From Oscillospiraceae bacterium (lineage in GTDB: Bacteria > Bacillota > Clostridia > Oscillospirales > Acutalibacteraceae): DNA of 64,000 nt. Every line of letters begins with the position of its first letter. The first letter of the stretch is position 1. Of this stretch, positions 44,376 to 51,955 are shown one piece after another. The stretch is taken from the NCBI GenBank assembly GCA_015065425.1, contig SVQH01000005.1, forward strand, positions 52,337 through 116,336, given 5' to 3'. Position numbers and translations under genes: made by a program. The notes below the pieces were generated by a model. It was not told where the DNA came from. It saw only the letters and a list, made by a program, of their open reading frames with translations, and made no database searches.

Positions 44376-44831
44376 ATGATTATTGACAAAATTTCGGAAG
44401 CAAAAAAGTATTTCGGTGTCCATCCCTCATTTGAAAAGGCATTCAAGGCTCTTGAAGCCATTGATGACAACACTCCCAATGACAGAATAGGTGTTGACGG
44501 AGACAATATTTTCATAAATCTCTCCGACTACACAAACAAAAATGTTGACGACTGTCTTTTTGAATCCCACAAAAAGTACATCGACATTCAGTTTGTCTTA
44601 AAAGGCAGCGAAATTATTGATGTGTGTGATGCGGATAATCTCACTTACACAGACAACCGTCTTGAAACAGATGACATTGCATTTTTTGAAAATACAGATA
44701 TTTTCTCAAGTGCATATCTTGAGGAAGGTATGTTCCTTGTTCTCTTCCCCGGAGAAGCACACAGACCCTGTGTTGCCCCCGACGGAAAAGGCGTAAAAGT
44801 AAGAAAAGCAGTGGCAAAGATTATATTATGA
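44376..44831 (+). CDS. YhcH/YjgK/YiaL family protein
   Basis: This 151-residue protein matches DUF386 (YhcH/YjgK/YiaL), cupin-like proteins often found with sialic-acid or beta-galactoside genes. Family motifs include ESHKKYIDIQFVLKG (H and Q ligands) and FLVLFPGEAHRPCVA near the C-terminus, with VKVRKAVAKI at the end. Some members are proposed sugar anomerases or isomerases. AAAGGAT lies 7 nt before the ATG. No sugar genes are adjacent, so its role here is uncertain. Confidence 0.9.
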   Translation: MIIDKISEAKKYFGVHPSFEKAFKALEAIDDNTPNDRIGVDGDNIFINLSDYTNKNVDDCLFESHKKYIDIQFVLKGSEIIDVCDADNLTYTDNRLETDDIAFFENTDIFSSAYLEEGMFLVLFPGEAHRPCVAPDGKGVKVRKAVAKIIL

Positions 44832-44834
44832 TTT

Positions 44835-45062
44835 TCACTTATCAACAAGCCTTCTTCCTGCCTCAATTACGGAAGCCTCGGAATCTTTCCCGAAATCCCC
44901 TCTTTCAATGTGAGAGGTTTCATGCTCAAGACTTTTCCTCTGCTGTTCAAAAGGCAGGTTTTCGTTGATATAAATATTGTAATCTCCCTGAGCATCAGGA
45001 AGAGTAAATGCCCTTACCCCCAAAGGTAAGGGTATTTTTCTTATATAAATATTCTCAGTCAT
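44835..45062 (-). CDS. Small HExxH protein next to an XRE regulator (ImmA/IrrE-like)
   Basis: This 75-residue protein carries HETSHIERGDF (His47, Glu48, His51), the zinc-metallopeptidase helix of ImmA/IrrE-type proteins, in a much shorter chain than usual. Upstream it has YNIYINENLPFEQQRKSLEH, like the strand-helix preceding the active site in that family. ImmA-type proteases cleave partner repressors, and here an XRE regulator gene ends 22 bp upstream in the same transcript. GGAGG lies just before the ATG. Activity is inferred from motif and context only. Confidence 0.7.
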   Translation of the reverse strand: MTENIYIRKIPLPLGVRAFTLPDAQGDYNIYINENLPFEQQRKSLEHETSHIERGDFGKDSEASVIEAGRRLVDK

Positions 45063-45084
45063 GCTACCTCCGTATGCTCATAAT

Positions 45085-45411
45085 TTATTCGCTTGTAAGT
45101 GCGTCTACTATTTTTATAAGTTTATCCAAGTCCTCTTCCGTGGCTTTTGCGGAGAGGTCAAAAAGAAGCTTTCTTTTTCTGAAAAGCTCGTTACGTCTTC
45201 CTTCCACGGCATCCTCCTCTCCCGTGAGAAGGCTTAAGGGTACTTTGAAATACGCGGCTATTTTTTCAAGTGTCGGAACGGACAGTTTTTTTGTTCTGCC
45301 CTTCTTAAGCTCCGTAAAAACCGAGCTTCTTATTCCTACACCTGCTGCGAGAACCGACATTTTTATCCCTTTTTCGTCGCAAAGCTCCTTTATTATCATG
45401 TATGTATCCAT
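45085..45411 (-). CDS. XRE-family HTH transcriptional regulator
   Basis: This 108-residue protein has an N-terminal Cro/CI-type helix-turn-helix (KMSVLAAGVGIRSSVFTELKKGR, shown in pieces: VLAAGVGIRSS and FTELKKGR), then PTLEKIAAYFKVPLSLLTGEED, typical for XRE repressors. The C-terminal part is helical and may dimerise. GGGGG lies 7 nt before the ATG at 45411. It is the first gene of a two-gene unit with the HExxH protein. Three near-identical palindromes with CTGTA arms lie upstream inside and between promoters, so autoregulation is very likely. Confidence 0.85.
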   Translation of the reverse strand: MDTYMIIKELCDEKGIKMSVLAAGVGIRSSVFTELKKGRTKKLSVPTLEKIAAYFKVPLSLLTGEEDAVEGRRNELFRKRKLLFDLSAKATEEDLDKLIKIVDALTSE

Positions 45412-45449
45412 AATATTGCCCCCATATCTTTCATACACGGAAAAAAGCA

Positions 45450-45478
45450 TTGACAAATACAGAGTTCTGTATTATTAT
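45450..45478 (+). promoter_or_regulatory. Rightward promoter facing the XRE promoter, with operator in spacer
   Basis: TTGACA, a 17-nt spacer and TATTAT on the + strand. The spacer is almost exactly the palindrome ATACAGAgtTCTGTAT (45457-45472). Transcription would run towards the Cys-rich protein gene at 45756. Confidence 0.6.
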
Positions 45479-45545
45479 AATCATAGATTACAGTTTTCTG
45501 TACTATACACACCCTTTGAGCATATTATAATACTGTTTTCTGTAA
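45457..45545. promoter_or_regulatory. Three phased operator sites for the XRE regulator
   Basis: Sites at 45457-45472 (ATACAGAGTTCTGTAT), 45488-45503 (TTACAGTTTTCTGTAC) and 45530-45545 (ATACTGTTTTCTGTAA) share CTGTA-type arms. Their starts are 31 and 42 bp apart, close to three and four helical turns, so bound dimers would face the same side of the DNA. Confidence 0.75.
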
Positions 45546-45552
45546 TTGTCAA
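45524..45552 (-). promoter_or_regulatory. Perfect consensus promoter for the XRE gene with operator in spacer
   Basis: On the minus strand TTGACA, exactly 17 nt and TATAAT. The spacer contains the third CTGTA palindrome (45530-45545), an ideal place for repression. The rest of the 344-bp gap to 45755 shows an IR TACGG-catata-CCGTA near 45693 and no supported gene. Confidence 0.85.
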
Positions 45553-45755
45553 ACATTTTTTTGAACAAAAATTGCTTCTGAGAAAAAATAATCTGCAATT
45601 TTCAGAATTTTTTTCAAAAACCGCATTTTCAGGGGCGAAATACTGAGTATTCGTCTGCTACACTACTCTCAACGAAATGTCTCACCGTCATTATACGGCA
45701 TATACCGTACCATGCTTGGGACTTCGGATATATATTTTCAAGGAGGTCTAAAAAA

Positions 45756-46034
45756 ATGAACATTCCGATCACGGCAAAAATCCGGTGCCCGTTTTTCCTT
45801 TCAGTAAAAAACAATCTGCTGTGTTGTGAGGGATATATTGACAACACCTGTATGACGACAAAATTTTCCGACGAAAAAAGTAAAAAAGATTACATAAAAA
45901 ACCACTGCTTCAGGTGCGACGGAGGCGGGTGCACTTTTGCAGAAAACCTTTATAAAAAATATAAAGCCATTGAAGAAAAAGAGGACATGGAAAGAGAGAA
46001 GAGAGCAAGGGAGAAACTTAAAAAGACAGGCTGA
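45756..46034 (+). CDS. Small cysteine-rich protein, unknown function
   Basis: This 92-residue protein begins with a Cys-containing module (KIRCPFFLSVKNNLLCCEGY, then DNTCMTTKF and NHCFRCDGGGCTFAENLYKKY) followed by a charged helix (EEKEDMEREKRAREKLKK). The spaced cysteines suggest a metal-binding or redox fold. Similar small proteins occur beside regulatory or prophage-like genes in Clostridia, in my recollection, but no function is known to me. AAGGAGGT lies 9 nt before the ATG. A rightward promoter embedded in the XRE operator region 280 bp upstream could drive it. Confidence 0.7.
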   Translation: MNIPITAKIRCPFFLSVKNNLLCCEGYIDNTCMTTKFSDEKSKKDYIKNHCFRCDGGGCTFAENLYKKYKAIEEKEDMEREKRAREKLKKTG

Positions 46035-46043
46035 AAATTATAA

Positions 46044-46072
46044 TTGATTATTATATGAAAATAAGTTATTAT
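46044..46072 (+). promoter_or_regulatory. Putative sigma-A promoter for the GDPD gene
   Basis: TTGATT, a 17-nt spacer and TATTAT lie 37 nt upstream of the GDPD start codon in an AT-rich gap. Confidence 0.5.
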
Positions 46073-46109
46073 ATATTATAATAACAAATATTTCAGCAGG
46101 AGGTCAGTT

Positions 46110-46949
46110 ATGATAGATTTCAGCTTATCTCTATTTCAGAACGCCCGTAATAATACTCTTGTATGTGCCCACCGAGGGTCATCCGGGGCAAACATCCCCT
46201 GCAACACCCTCGCCTCCTTCAAAGCGGCACTCGAACAGGGAGCTGACATAATAGAGCTCGATGTTTCAAAAAGCCGTGACGGAAAGTTTTATGTTTTTCA
46301 TCCCGGCATGGAAAGTGCCCATCTTCTCTTTCCGATGCTTTTATCAAAGCTCAACTCAAAAAGCATAAACCGTCTTCGTTTTGTCAATCAGGATAATGTT
46401 CCGACATTATGTAAAATCAACACACTTGAAGAAGTGCTTACCTTCCTTAAGGGGAAATGCTACATAAACATAGACAAGTTCTGGATCGACATTCCCGGAA
46501 TTACGGAAATAATCAGAAAAACAGGTGTTGAAAAGCAGGTTATAATCAAAACGGACACCAAGGAAAAATATCTGAAGCAGGTACTGAAATACGCACCCGA
46601 CCTGATGTTTATGCCCATAGTTTCCGAAAAAGACGAAATTACCGACTCACTTTGTGAAAGAGGTATAAACTGTATCGGTGCAGAAGTGCTTTTCAAAGCA
46701 GAAAATGCTGAGGTATGTCAGAGAGAATATATTGAAAGCATGCATAGAAAAGGCAGAATCGTATGGGTCAATTCCATTGTATACAACTATAAAGCCGTAC
46801 TGGATGCCGGTCACACTGATGATATTTCCGTTACGGGCGAAGCCGACAGAGGCTGGGGCTGGCTCATTGACAGAGATTTTGACATAATCCAGACAGACTG
46901 GTGCCTTATGCTTAAAAACTACATAAAAACAAGGGGGAATAAAGACTGA
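46110..46949 (+). CDS. Glycerophosphodiester phosphodiesterase-family protein
   Basis: This 279-residue protein has the GDPD barrel signature: CAHRGSSGANIPCNTLASF, ADIIELDVSKSRDGKFYVFHP (His, Glu, Asp and the second His all present) and a late WVNSIVYNY segment. GDPDs cleave glycerophosphodiesters to glycerol-3-phosphate and an alcohol. The normally conserved Glu of the PENT motif is Cys here (PCNT), so metal binding may differ. There is no signal peptide. GGAGGT lies 6 nt before the ATG. The next gene starts 1 bp after its stop, so the two are coupled. Confidence 0.87.
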   Translation: MIDFSLSLFQNARNNTLVCAHRGSSGANIPCNTLASFKAALEQGADIIELDVSKSRDGKFYVFHPGMESAHLLFPMLLSKLNSKSINRLRFVNQDNVPTLCKINTLEEVLTFLKGKCYINIDKFWIDIPGITEIIRKTGVEKQVIIKTDTKEKYLKQVLKYAPDLMFMPIVSEKDEITDSLCERGINCIGAEVLFKAENAEVCQREYIESMHRKGRIVWVNSIVYNYKAVLDAGHTDDISVTGEADRGWGWLIDRDFDIIQTDWCLMLKNYIKTRGNKD

Positions 46950-46950
46950 T

Positions 46951-47583
46951 ATGAAAAAGCTGTCAGCTGTTTTACTTTCATTTACTTTTATTTTCCTGTG
47001 TGCATGTAATTCGGCACAGACGGAAGAAACCACTGTAAAAGCAGAGGTAACCACCCTTCCCGAGGAGATAACCACAGTAGAGAGTCTATCTCTTGAAGAA
47101 GTTGACCCTGCAAAGGTGCTTACCGTATATTTTTCGCATAAAGATTCCGTATCTGCCGCCGCAGAATATATTTCGGAAAAAACCGACGGCGGGCTTTACA
47201 GAATTGAGACCACAGGCAAATATCCCGAAGATGAGGCTGAACTTGTAAAAAAGGCACATGAAGAACACCTTAAAAATATCCGTCCCGCACTTAAGAATGC
47301 TCCCGGAAGCATGAGTGAATATGACATAATTTTCCTGTGCTTCCCCTCATGGGACAACACCATGCCCATGGCAGTTTGGACCTTCATTGAAGACTATGAC
47401 ATGAGAGACAAGGCAGTTATCCCCGTGTGCGAAGGCAGTTCTGCGGCACTTACAAATGCTATAAGAGACATAAATAATCTCGTTCCCGGCATGATGGTGG
47501 TTGAAGGCTTCTCTTATACCGAAGACTTTCTCAGTATAGCCGATGATTTCGGTGCTCGCATAGACACTGCACTTTACGGATAA
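46951..47583 (+). CDS. Flavodoxin-like lipoprotein
   Basis: This 210-residue protein has a lipoprotein signal (FTFIFLCACNS, Cys at about 19), a Thr/Glu-rich linker and a flavodoxin-like domain: VYFSHKDSVSAAAEYISEKT, then IIFLCFPSWDNTMPMAVWTF and a C-terminal helix. Members of this flavodoxin_4 type are common secreted or membrane-attached proteins in gut Clostridia and probably bind FMN, giving redox function outside the cell. The FMN phosphate loop is weak (SHKDS instead of T/SxTGNT), so cofactor binding is uncertain. It follows the GDPD gene directly. Confidence 0.82.
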   Translation: MKKLSAVLLSFTFIFLCACNSAQTEETTVKAEVTTLPEEITTVESLSLEEVDPAKVLTVYFSHKDSVSAAAEYISEKTDGGLYRIETTGKYPEDEAELVKKAHEEHLKNIRPALKNAPGSMSEYDIIFLCFPSWDNTMPMAVWTFIEDYDMRDKAVIPVCEGSSAALTNAIRDINNLVPGMMVVEGFSYTEDFLSIADDFGARIDTALYG

Positions 47584-47627
47584 AATAATTTTTGATTTGC
47601 GTTTCTGAAGTTCAGTTTACATAACGA

Positions 47628-47664
47628 ACAAACGGCTGCAGCCCGTCTCGGGTGCAGCCGTTTT
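47628..47664. terminator. Terminator between convergent genes
   Basis: AACGGCTGCA pairs with TGCAGCCGTT around GCCCGTCTCGGG, followed by TTTG on the + strand and AAAC-bounded on the other; it separates the flavodoxin-like and NhaC-family genes. Confidence 0.8.
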
Positions 47665-47688
47665 GTATTGCGTAAATTTATCTATAAA

Positions 47689-49533
47689 TTATTTTGCAGG
47701 CTTTGCATCATTTTTAACATTCTTGTCTTTTGTAACAGCCTTGATAACAAAAATTGTTCCGAGCATTGCAACAAGACCGAAGCCAAGAGAAATTACTGCA
47801 CAAAGTGCATAAGAGCTTATGAAGCTCTGAACAATACCGGATACGACGTATGTTACAAATGAAACACCTGCAACGGTAAGAGCATAGGGAAGCTGTGTAT
47901 TTACATGGTTGATGTGGTTACACTGAGCACCTGCGGAGGACATGATTGTTGTATCCGAAATGGGTGAGCAGTGGTCGCCGCATACAGCACCCGCAAGACA
48001 AGCAGAGATGCCGATGATGAGAATGTTTGAATCTGCAGGGAATATTGCAGTAACAATGGGAATGAGAATACCGAAAGTACCCCATGATGTACCTGTAGCA
48101 AATGCAAGTCCGCATGCAACTACGAAAATAATTGCAGGAAGGAAGTTTGCAAGACCTGCTGCAGCACCGTTCATAAGGTCAGCAACAAAGTACTTTGCAC
48201 CGAGAAGACCTGTCATGTTCTTAAGTGCTGTTGCGAATGTAAGAATAGTAATGGCGGGAACCATTGCCTTGAAGCCTTCGGGAATACATTCCATCATGCC
48301 CTTGAAAGTGATAACTCTTCTGATAAGGAAATAAACCATTGTCAGAACAAGTGCAATGAGACCACCCCAGGGAAGACCTACCGTGGCATCTGTATTTGAG
48401 AAAGCATCAATGAAGCTTTCTCCGTCAAGGATACCGCCGTTGTAAACGAGTGCAAATACGCAGGTTACAATAAGAATGGCAACGGGAACAATGATATCAA
48501 TAACCTTGCCCTTGGGATTGCCCATGTCTTCTTCCTTTGAGTCAACTCTTTCACCTGCTGTGTAAAGATCGCCGTTAAGCATTGCATTCATTTCGTGAAG
48601 CTTCATGGGACCGAAATCTATCTTCAGGAATACAATTGCAAGGATAAATACGAAGGTAAGAAGTGAATAGAAATTGAAGGGGATAGCCTGAATGAAAAGC
48701 TTAAGTCCCTGTCCTTCTTCAGCATAGGAAGCAACTGCGGCAGCCCATGAGGAAATGGGAGCTATCATACATACGGGAGCAGCAGTAGCATCTATAAGAT
48801 ATGCAAACTTTGCTCTTGAAATTTTGTGAGAGTCTGTTACGGGACGCATAACAGAGCCTACGGTAAGACAGTTGAAATAGTCATCGATGAAAATGAGGAC
48901 ACCGAGAATAAAGGTTGCAACCATGGCACCTGCACGGGACTTTATGTTCTTTACAGCCCAGTTACCGAAGGCTCTTGAACCGCCCGATTTATTGATAAGT
49001 GCAACCATGATGCCGAGAAGTACAAGGAAAATGAATATACCTGCACTGTCGGAAACTGCGGCAATAAGACCGTCGTTTATAATGTAGTCCATGGCACCCG
49101 TAAGTGAGAAGCCGGGTTTGAACACATTTGCGGAAAGAAGACCGCCCACAACGATACCGACAAAGAGAGAGGAATATACTTCCTTGGTAATAAGTGCAAG
49201 TCCTATGGCAATGATGGGAGGAATGAGTGCCCAGAATGCTGCGAAATAATCGCTGGAGGCACCTTCTCTTACATCCACAAGACCTGTACCTGCACAGGTT
49301 TCGCAAACACCTGTAAATCCGCAGTCTTCACATTCGTAACAGCTTCCTTCTCCGTCACAATCGGGACAGGAATCCTCATAAACATTAAGACCTGCATCCT
49401 CTGCTGCAGCACCGTCATCAGAAAGAAGAACCGCAGTATCATCTGCTTCGGTTGCACCTGCACTCATGGAAATAATGAAGCAGCTGAGAACCAGAGCAAT
49501 GAGCATACACAAAAGCTTTTTGCGTGTTTTCAT
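47689..49533 (-). CDS. NhaC-family transporter with Cys-rich exported N-terminus, probable lysine transporter
   Basis: This 614-residue protein has an NhaC Na+/H+ antiporter-family core from about residue 95 (FWALIPPIIAIGLALITKEVYSS, shown in pieces: WALIPPIIAIGLAL) with 10-12 membrane segments and family loops such as GVLIFIDDYFNCLTVGSVMRP and AGAVCGDHCSPISDTTIMSSAG (both in part). Before the core is a signal-like segment, an acidic linker and a Cys-rich knuckle with Cys56, 59, 65, 68, 71, 77 and 80, resembling DnaJ-type CxxC repeats. AAAGGAAG supports the ATG at 49533. A lysine riboswitch controls it, so it fits the LysW-type lysine transporters described by comparative genomics; that role is inferred. 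Confidence 0.9.
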   Translation of the reverse strand: MKTRKKLLCMLIALVLSCFIISMSAGATEADDTAVLLSDDGAAAEDAGLNVYEDSCPDCDGEGSCYECEDCGFTGVCETCAGTGLVDVREGASSDYFAAFWALIPPIIAIGLALITKEVYSSLFVGIVVGGLLSANVFKPGFSLTGAMDYIINDGLIAAVSDSAGIFIFLVLLGIMVALINKSGGSRAFGNWAVKNIKSRAGAMVATFILGVLIFIDDYFNCLTVGSVMRPVTDSHKISRAKFAYLIDATAAPVCMIAPISSWAAAVASYAEEGQGLKLFIQAIPFNFYSLLTFVFILAIVFLKIDFGPMKLHEMNAMLNGDLYTAGERVDSKEEDMGNPKGKVIDIIVPVAILIVTCVFALVYNGGILDGESFIDAFSNTDATVGLPWGGLIALVLTMVYFLIRRVITFKGMMECIPEGFKAMVPAITILTFATALKNMTGLLGAKYFVADLMNGAAAGLANFLPAIIFVVACGLAFATGTSWGTFGILIPIVTAIFPADSNILIIGISACLAGAVCGDHCSPISDTTIMSSAGAQCNHINHVNTQLPYALTVAGVSFVTYVVSGIVQSFISSYALCAVISLGFGLVAMLGTIFVIKAVTKDKNVKNDAKPAK

Positions 49534-49554
49534 AAATTGACTTCCTTTCTTTGT

Positions 49555-49598
49555 AAATAAAAAACGGTTCACCGCAGAAAAATACACAGTGAACCGTG
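49555..49598 (-). terminator. Expression-platform terminator of the lysine riboswitch
   Basis: On the minus strand ACGGTTCAC pairs with GTGAACCGT, followed by six T residues, directly between the aptamer and the ribosome binding site. Lysine-bound aptamer would favour this terminator and switch the transporter off. Confidence 0.85.
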
Positions 49599-49599
49599 A

Positions 49600-49768
49600 A
49601 ACCACGATAGCACTCCGCATATACTGCGACAGTCATAAGAATGTTCTTCTTATGCCCGACTGACAGCATCACCGGCTGATACTGCCGCCTCGGCGTCGGC
49701 TCCTTTCACTGTCATTCAAATCCGGAACAAACTGACAGCTACTGATAACAGACGCACCTCTACCGACT
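49600..49768 (-). promoter_or_regulatory. Lysine riboswitch (L box)
   Basis: Read on the minus strand the leader contains conserved L-box elements in order: GGTAGAGGTGCG, AGTA, GGAGCCGACGCCGAGG, GTCGGGCATAAGAA, ATGACTGTCGCA and GGAGTGCTATCG. The ends pair as P1 (CGGTAG with CTATCG). The arrangement matches the lysC-type aptamer of Bacillus. A terminator hairpin follows. Lysine riboswitches upstream of NhaC-family genes are known in Bacillota, supporting lysine import as the controlled activity. Confidence 0.92.
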
Positions 49769-49790
49769 TTTTATTTTGTATTTATATATA

Positions 49791-49818
49791 ATATTACATA
49801 TTATCTGTGAATTGTCAA
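49791..49818 (-). promoter_or_regulatory. Sigma-A promoter for the lysine riboswitch/NhaC gene
   Basis: TTGACA, a 16-nt spacer and TAATAT on the minus strand, ending about 25 nt before the riboswitch P1 stem. Confidence 0.7.
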
Positions 49819-49936
49819 TAAAAAACAACTACAAAAAAATAATTATGACAAATTACGGTCTAAAAATTACCGTGCATTGCAATAACAATTATATTTTTTT
49901 ATAATTGCAATGAAAAAACAAGGAAAGAAGTCAGTT

Positions 49937-50644
49937 ATGAAAAAGCTAAATAAAATAAAGCCCATACCCCTGTGGCATCAGATAATATGGTGGGCTGTCC
50001 GTGCCTCCCTTCTCATTTTCGGGATATACGGATTTCTGCACAACTCAACAACTCAGTTTCTAATGGGCATATTCGCCATTGCTTTTACACATCTGTGGGA
50101 TATGTTCCAGCTTTTCGGCGGAAAATCATTTATCACACGAGTTTCATATCAGGCACAGACCATGCTCAACATATTTATCTGTTTCGGTGTGGTAATCGGC
50201 TATGTTCTCAATACAAAGACAAACTTTCAGTATGTTGACATTATTGAGCATTTCATTTCAGGTGTGGTAGCCTCGTACTTTGCTTATGATTTTGCCGTAG
50301 CCTTTCAAGGAAAATCCCGTCATTTAAGCCCGGGACTTGCAGCATTCTTCTCCCTTTGCTTCTCATGCTTTATACTTGTAGCCTGGGAATTTTACGAATT
50401 CACCATGGACCGTCTTTACGGATATACCCTTCAGGTATCCTCCATACTCAGTGAGGACGGACTGGTTGATACCATGATAGACATGATTCTTGCAGGTGCA
50501 GGCTCGGTACTGGGAATGTTCTGGGTGGCATTTTCAAGAAACGGTGTCATCGGAAAAAACAGAAAAGAACTCAGAGCCAGGGTAAAAGCACAGTCAAAGC
50601 TTGACAGGGAGACAGAGCTGAGATATCTTGAAGAAAACGATTAA
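49937..50644 (+). CDS. Integral membrane protein, possibly YjdF/DUF2238-like
   Basis: This 235-residue protein has about six membrane segments. Conserved-looking positions are HFISGVVAS, WEFYEFTMDRLYG, an isolated Gln and DTMIDMILAGAGSVLG, an order that resembles the YjdF (DUF2238) family, though I hold this loosely. No function is established for that family. An ATG at 49937 with AAGGAAAG upstream is preferred; an ATG nine codons earlier lacks a ribosome binding site. A terminator follows. It is divergent from the riboswitch-controlled transporter. Confidence 0.7.
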   Translation: MKKLNKIKPIPLWHQIIWWAVRASLLIFGIYGFLHNSTTQFLMGIFAIAFTHLWDMFQLFGGKSFITRVSYQAQTMLNIFICFGVVIGYVLNTKTNFQYVDIIEHFISGVVASYFAYDFAVAFQGKSRHLSPGLAAFFSLCFSCFILVAWEFYEFTMDRLYGYTLQVSSILSEDGLVDTMIDMILAGAGSVLGMFWVAFSRNGVIGKNRKELRARVKAQSKLDRETELRYLEEND

Positions 50645-50652
50645 ACTTAAAA

Positions 50653-50699
50653 ACACTGTCATATCGAAAAAAAATATTTCGGTATGACAGTATTTTTTT
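50653..50699 (+). terminator. Terminator after the membrane-protein gene
   Basis: ACTGTCATA-t-CGAAA pairs with TTCG-g-TATGACAGT and is followed by ATTTTTTTG. Confidence 0.88.
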
Positions 50700-50772
50700 G
50701 TGCAATATCAATTAAATAAATTCATTGAATTTTATTTATTAAAAAAATACATTAATAATCGCAAAAAAAATA

Positions 50773-50801
50773 TTTACAAGAAAACTTTTTTGCAGTATAT
50801 T
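50773..50801 (+). promoter_or_regulatory. Sigma-A promoter for the leucine dehydrogenase gene
   Basis: TTTACA, a 17-nt spacer and TATATT, about 65 nt upstream of the start codon. Confidence 0.65.
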
Positions 50802-50866
50802 ATTAACTAAATTGAGATATTGCTTTCGGGGATATTTCAAAATCCAAGCTTAAGGAATGATACAAA

Positions 50867-51904
50867 ATGAATGTAATGCAGGAAATCACCAAATACGGTC
50901 ACGAAAAAATACTTTTCGTCAACAACGAAAAAGCAGGTCTTAAGGCTATTATCGCTGTTCATAACACAGTAAGAGGTCCCGCTATCGGCGGCTGCCGTCT
51001 TCTTCCGTATGCTTCCGAAGATGAAGCTCTTTTCGACGTTCTTCGTCTCTCCCGCGGTATGTCACACAAGAACGCAGCAGCAGGTCTTGACTTCGGCGGC
51101 GGTAAATCCGTTATCATTGCTGACCCCTCACAGAAGACAGAAGCAATGTTTGAAGCATTCGGCGAAGCTATGAATGCTCTGAACGGTTGCTACATCACTG
51201 CAGAAGACGTTAACACAGACTGTGACGATGCTCTTATCATTGCAAGAAAGACAAAGCACATCTGCGGTCTTCCCCACATTTCAGGTGACCCCTCCCCCTT
51301 CACCGCTATCGGTGTATATCAGGGAATCAAGGCTACTGCAAAGGTAGCATTCGGCTCTGACAACCTTGAAGGCAGAACCATTGCTGTTCAGGGTGTAGGT
51401 AAAGTTGGTCTTGACCTTTGTAAGCATCTCGCTTCAGAAGGTGCAAAGCTTTATGTTGCAAACAGAAAGAACAAGGCTAACCTTGAAATCGCTGCTGAAA
51501 AATACGGTGCTACCATCGTTTCCGCAGACGAAATTCTGACGCAAGAATGCGACATCTTCGCTCCCTGTGCTCTCGGTGCAATAGTTAATCCCACAACAAT
51601 TCCCGGTTTCAACTGCAAGGCTATTGCAGGTGCTGCAAACAACGTTATCCTTGACCTCGCTTCAGGTGAAGCTCTCAAGGCAAGAGGCATCCTCTATGCT
51701 CCCGACTTCATCATCAACGCCGGCGGTGTTATCAACGCAGCAGGCGAAGCCGCAGGCAACTACAACGAGGAAGAAGTTCTCAAGAAGGTTAACAATATCT
51801 ACAACACTGTTGAACGCATTCTTACAGAATCTCAGAAGACAGGCGAACCCGAAGGCGTTATCGCTGAAAGATACGCAGAAGAATGCATCTACGCAGGTAA
51901 ATAA
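50867..51904 (+). CDS. Leucine/valine dehydrogenase (Glu/Leu/Phe/Val DH family)
   Basis: This 345-residue NAD-dependent amino-acid dehydrogenase deaminates branched-chain amino acids reversibly. The substrate region has GGCRLLPYASEDEAL and the catalytic lysines Lys68 and Lys80 in GMSHKNAAAGLDFGGGK; the nucleotide-binding fold starts at TIAVQGVGKVGLDLCKHL. Its length and motifs fit leucine dehydrogenase rather than glutamate dehydrogenase. AAGGAA lies 9 nt before the ATG. Codon use is strongly biased (GGT, GCT, AAC), suggesting high expression. It stands alone between two terminators. Confidence 0.93.
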   Translation: MNVMQEITKYGHEKILFVNNEKAGLKAIIAVHNTVRGPAIGGCRLLPYASEDEALFDVLRLSRGMSHKNAAAGLDFGGGKSVIIADPSQKTEAMFEAFGEAMNALNGCYITAEDVNTDCDDALIIARKTKHICGLPHISGDPSPFTAIGVYQGIKATAKVAFGSDNLEGRTIAVQGVGKVGLDLCKHLASEGAKLYVANRKNKANLEIAAEKYGATIVSADEILTQECDIFAPCALGAIVNPTTIPGFNCKAIAGAANNVILDLASGEALKARGILYAPDFIINAGGVINAAGEAAGNYNEEEVLKKVNNIYNTVERILTESQKTGEPEGVIAERYAEECIYAGK

Positions 51905-51920
51905 ATCATCACTGAAAATC

Positions 51921-51955
51921 AACAACTCCCGAAGAGATTCCGGGAGTTGTTTTTC
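51921..51955 (+). terminator. Terminator of the leucine dehydrogenase gene
   Basis: AACAACTCCCG pairs with CGGGAGTTGTT around a 9-nt loop, followed by TTTTT. Confidence 0.9.

Noticed and set aside
45450-45552. LexA/SOS boxes as an explanation for the CTGTA palindromes
   Set aside because: The sites lack the GAAC-N4-GTTC arrangement of Bacillota LexA boxes and sit by an XRE gene, so an XRE operator explains them better.
45712-45759. A 15-codon leader peptide frame ending ATGA at the Cys-rich gene start
   Set aside because: No ribosome binding site before its ATG and no codon run suggesting attenuation; the overlap is probably chance.
47668-47862. Cys-containing + strand frame opposite the end of the NhaC-family gene
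   Set aside because: It is antisense to a well-supported membrane protein, without ribosome binding site.
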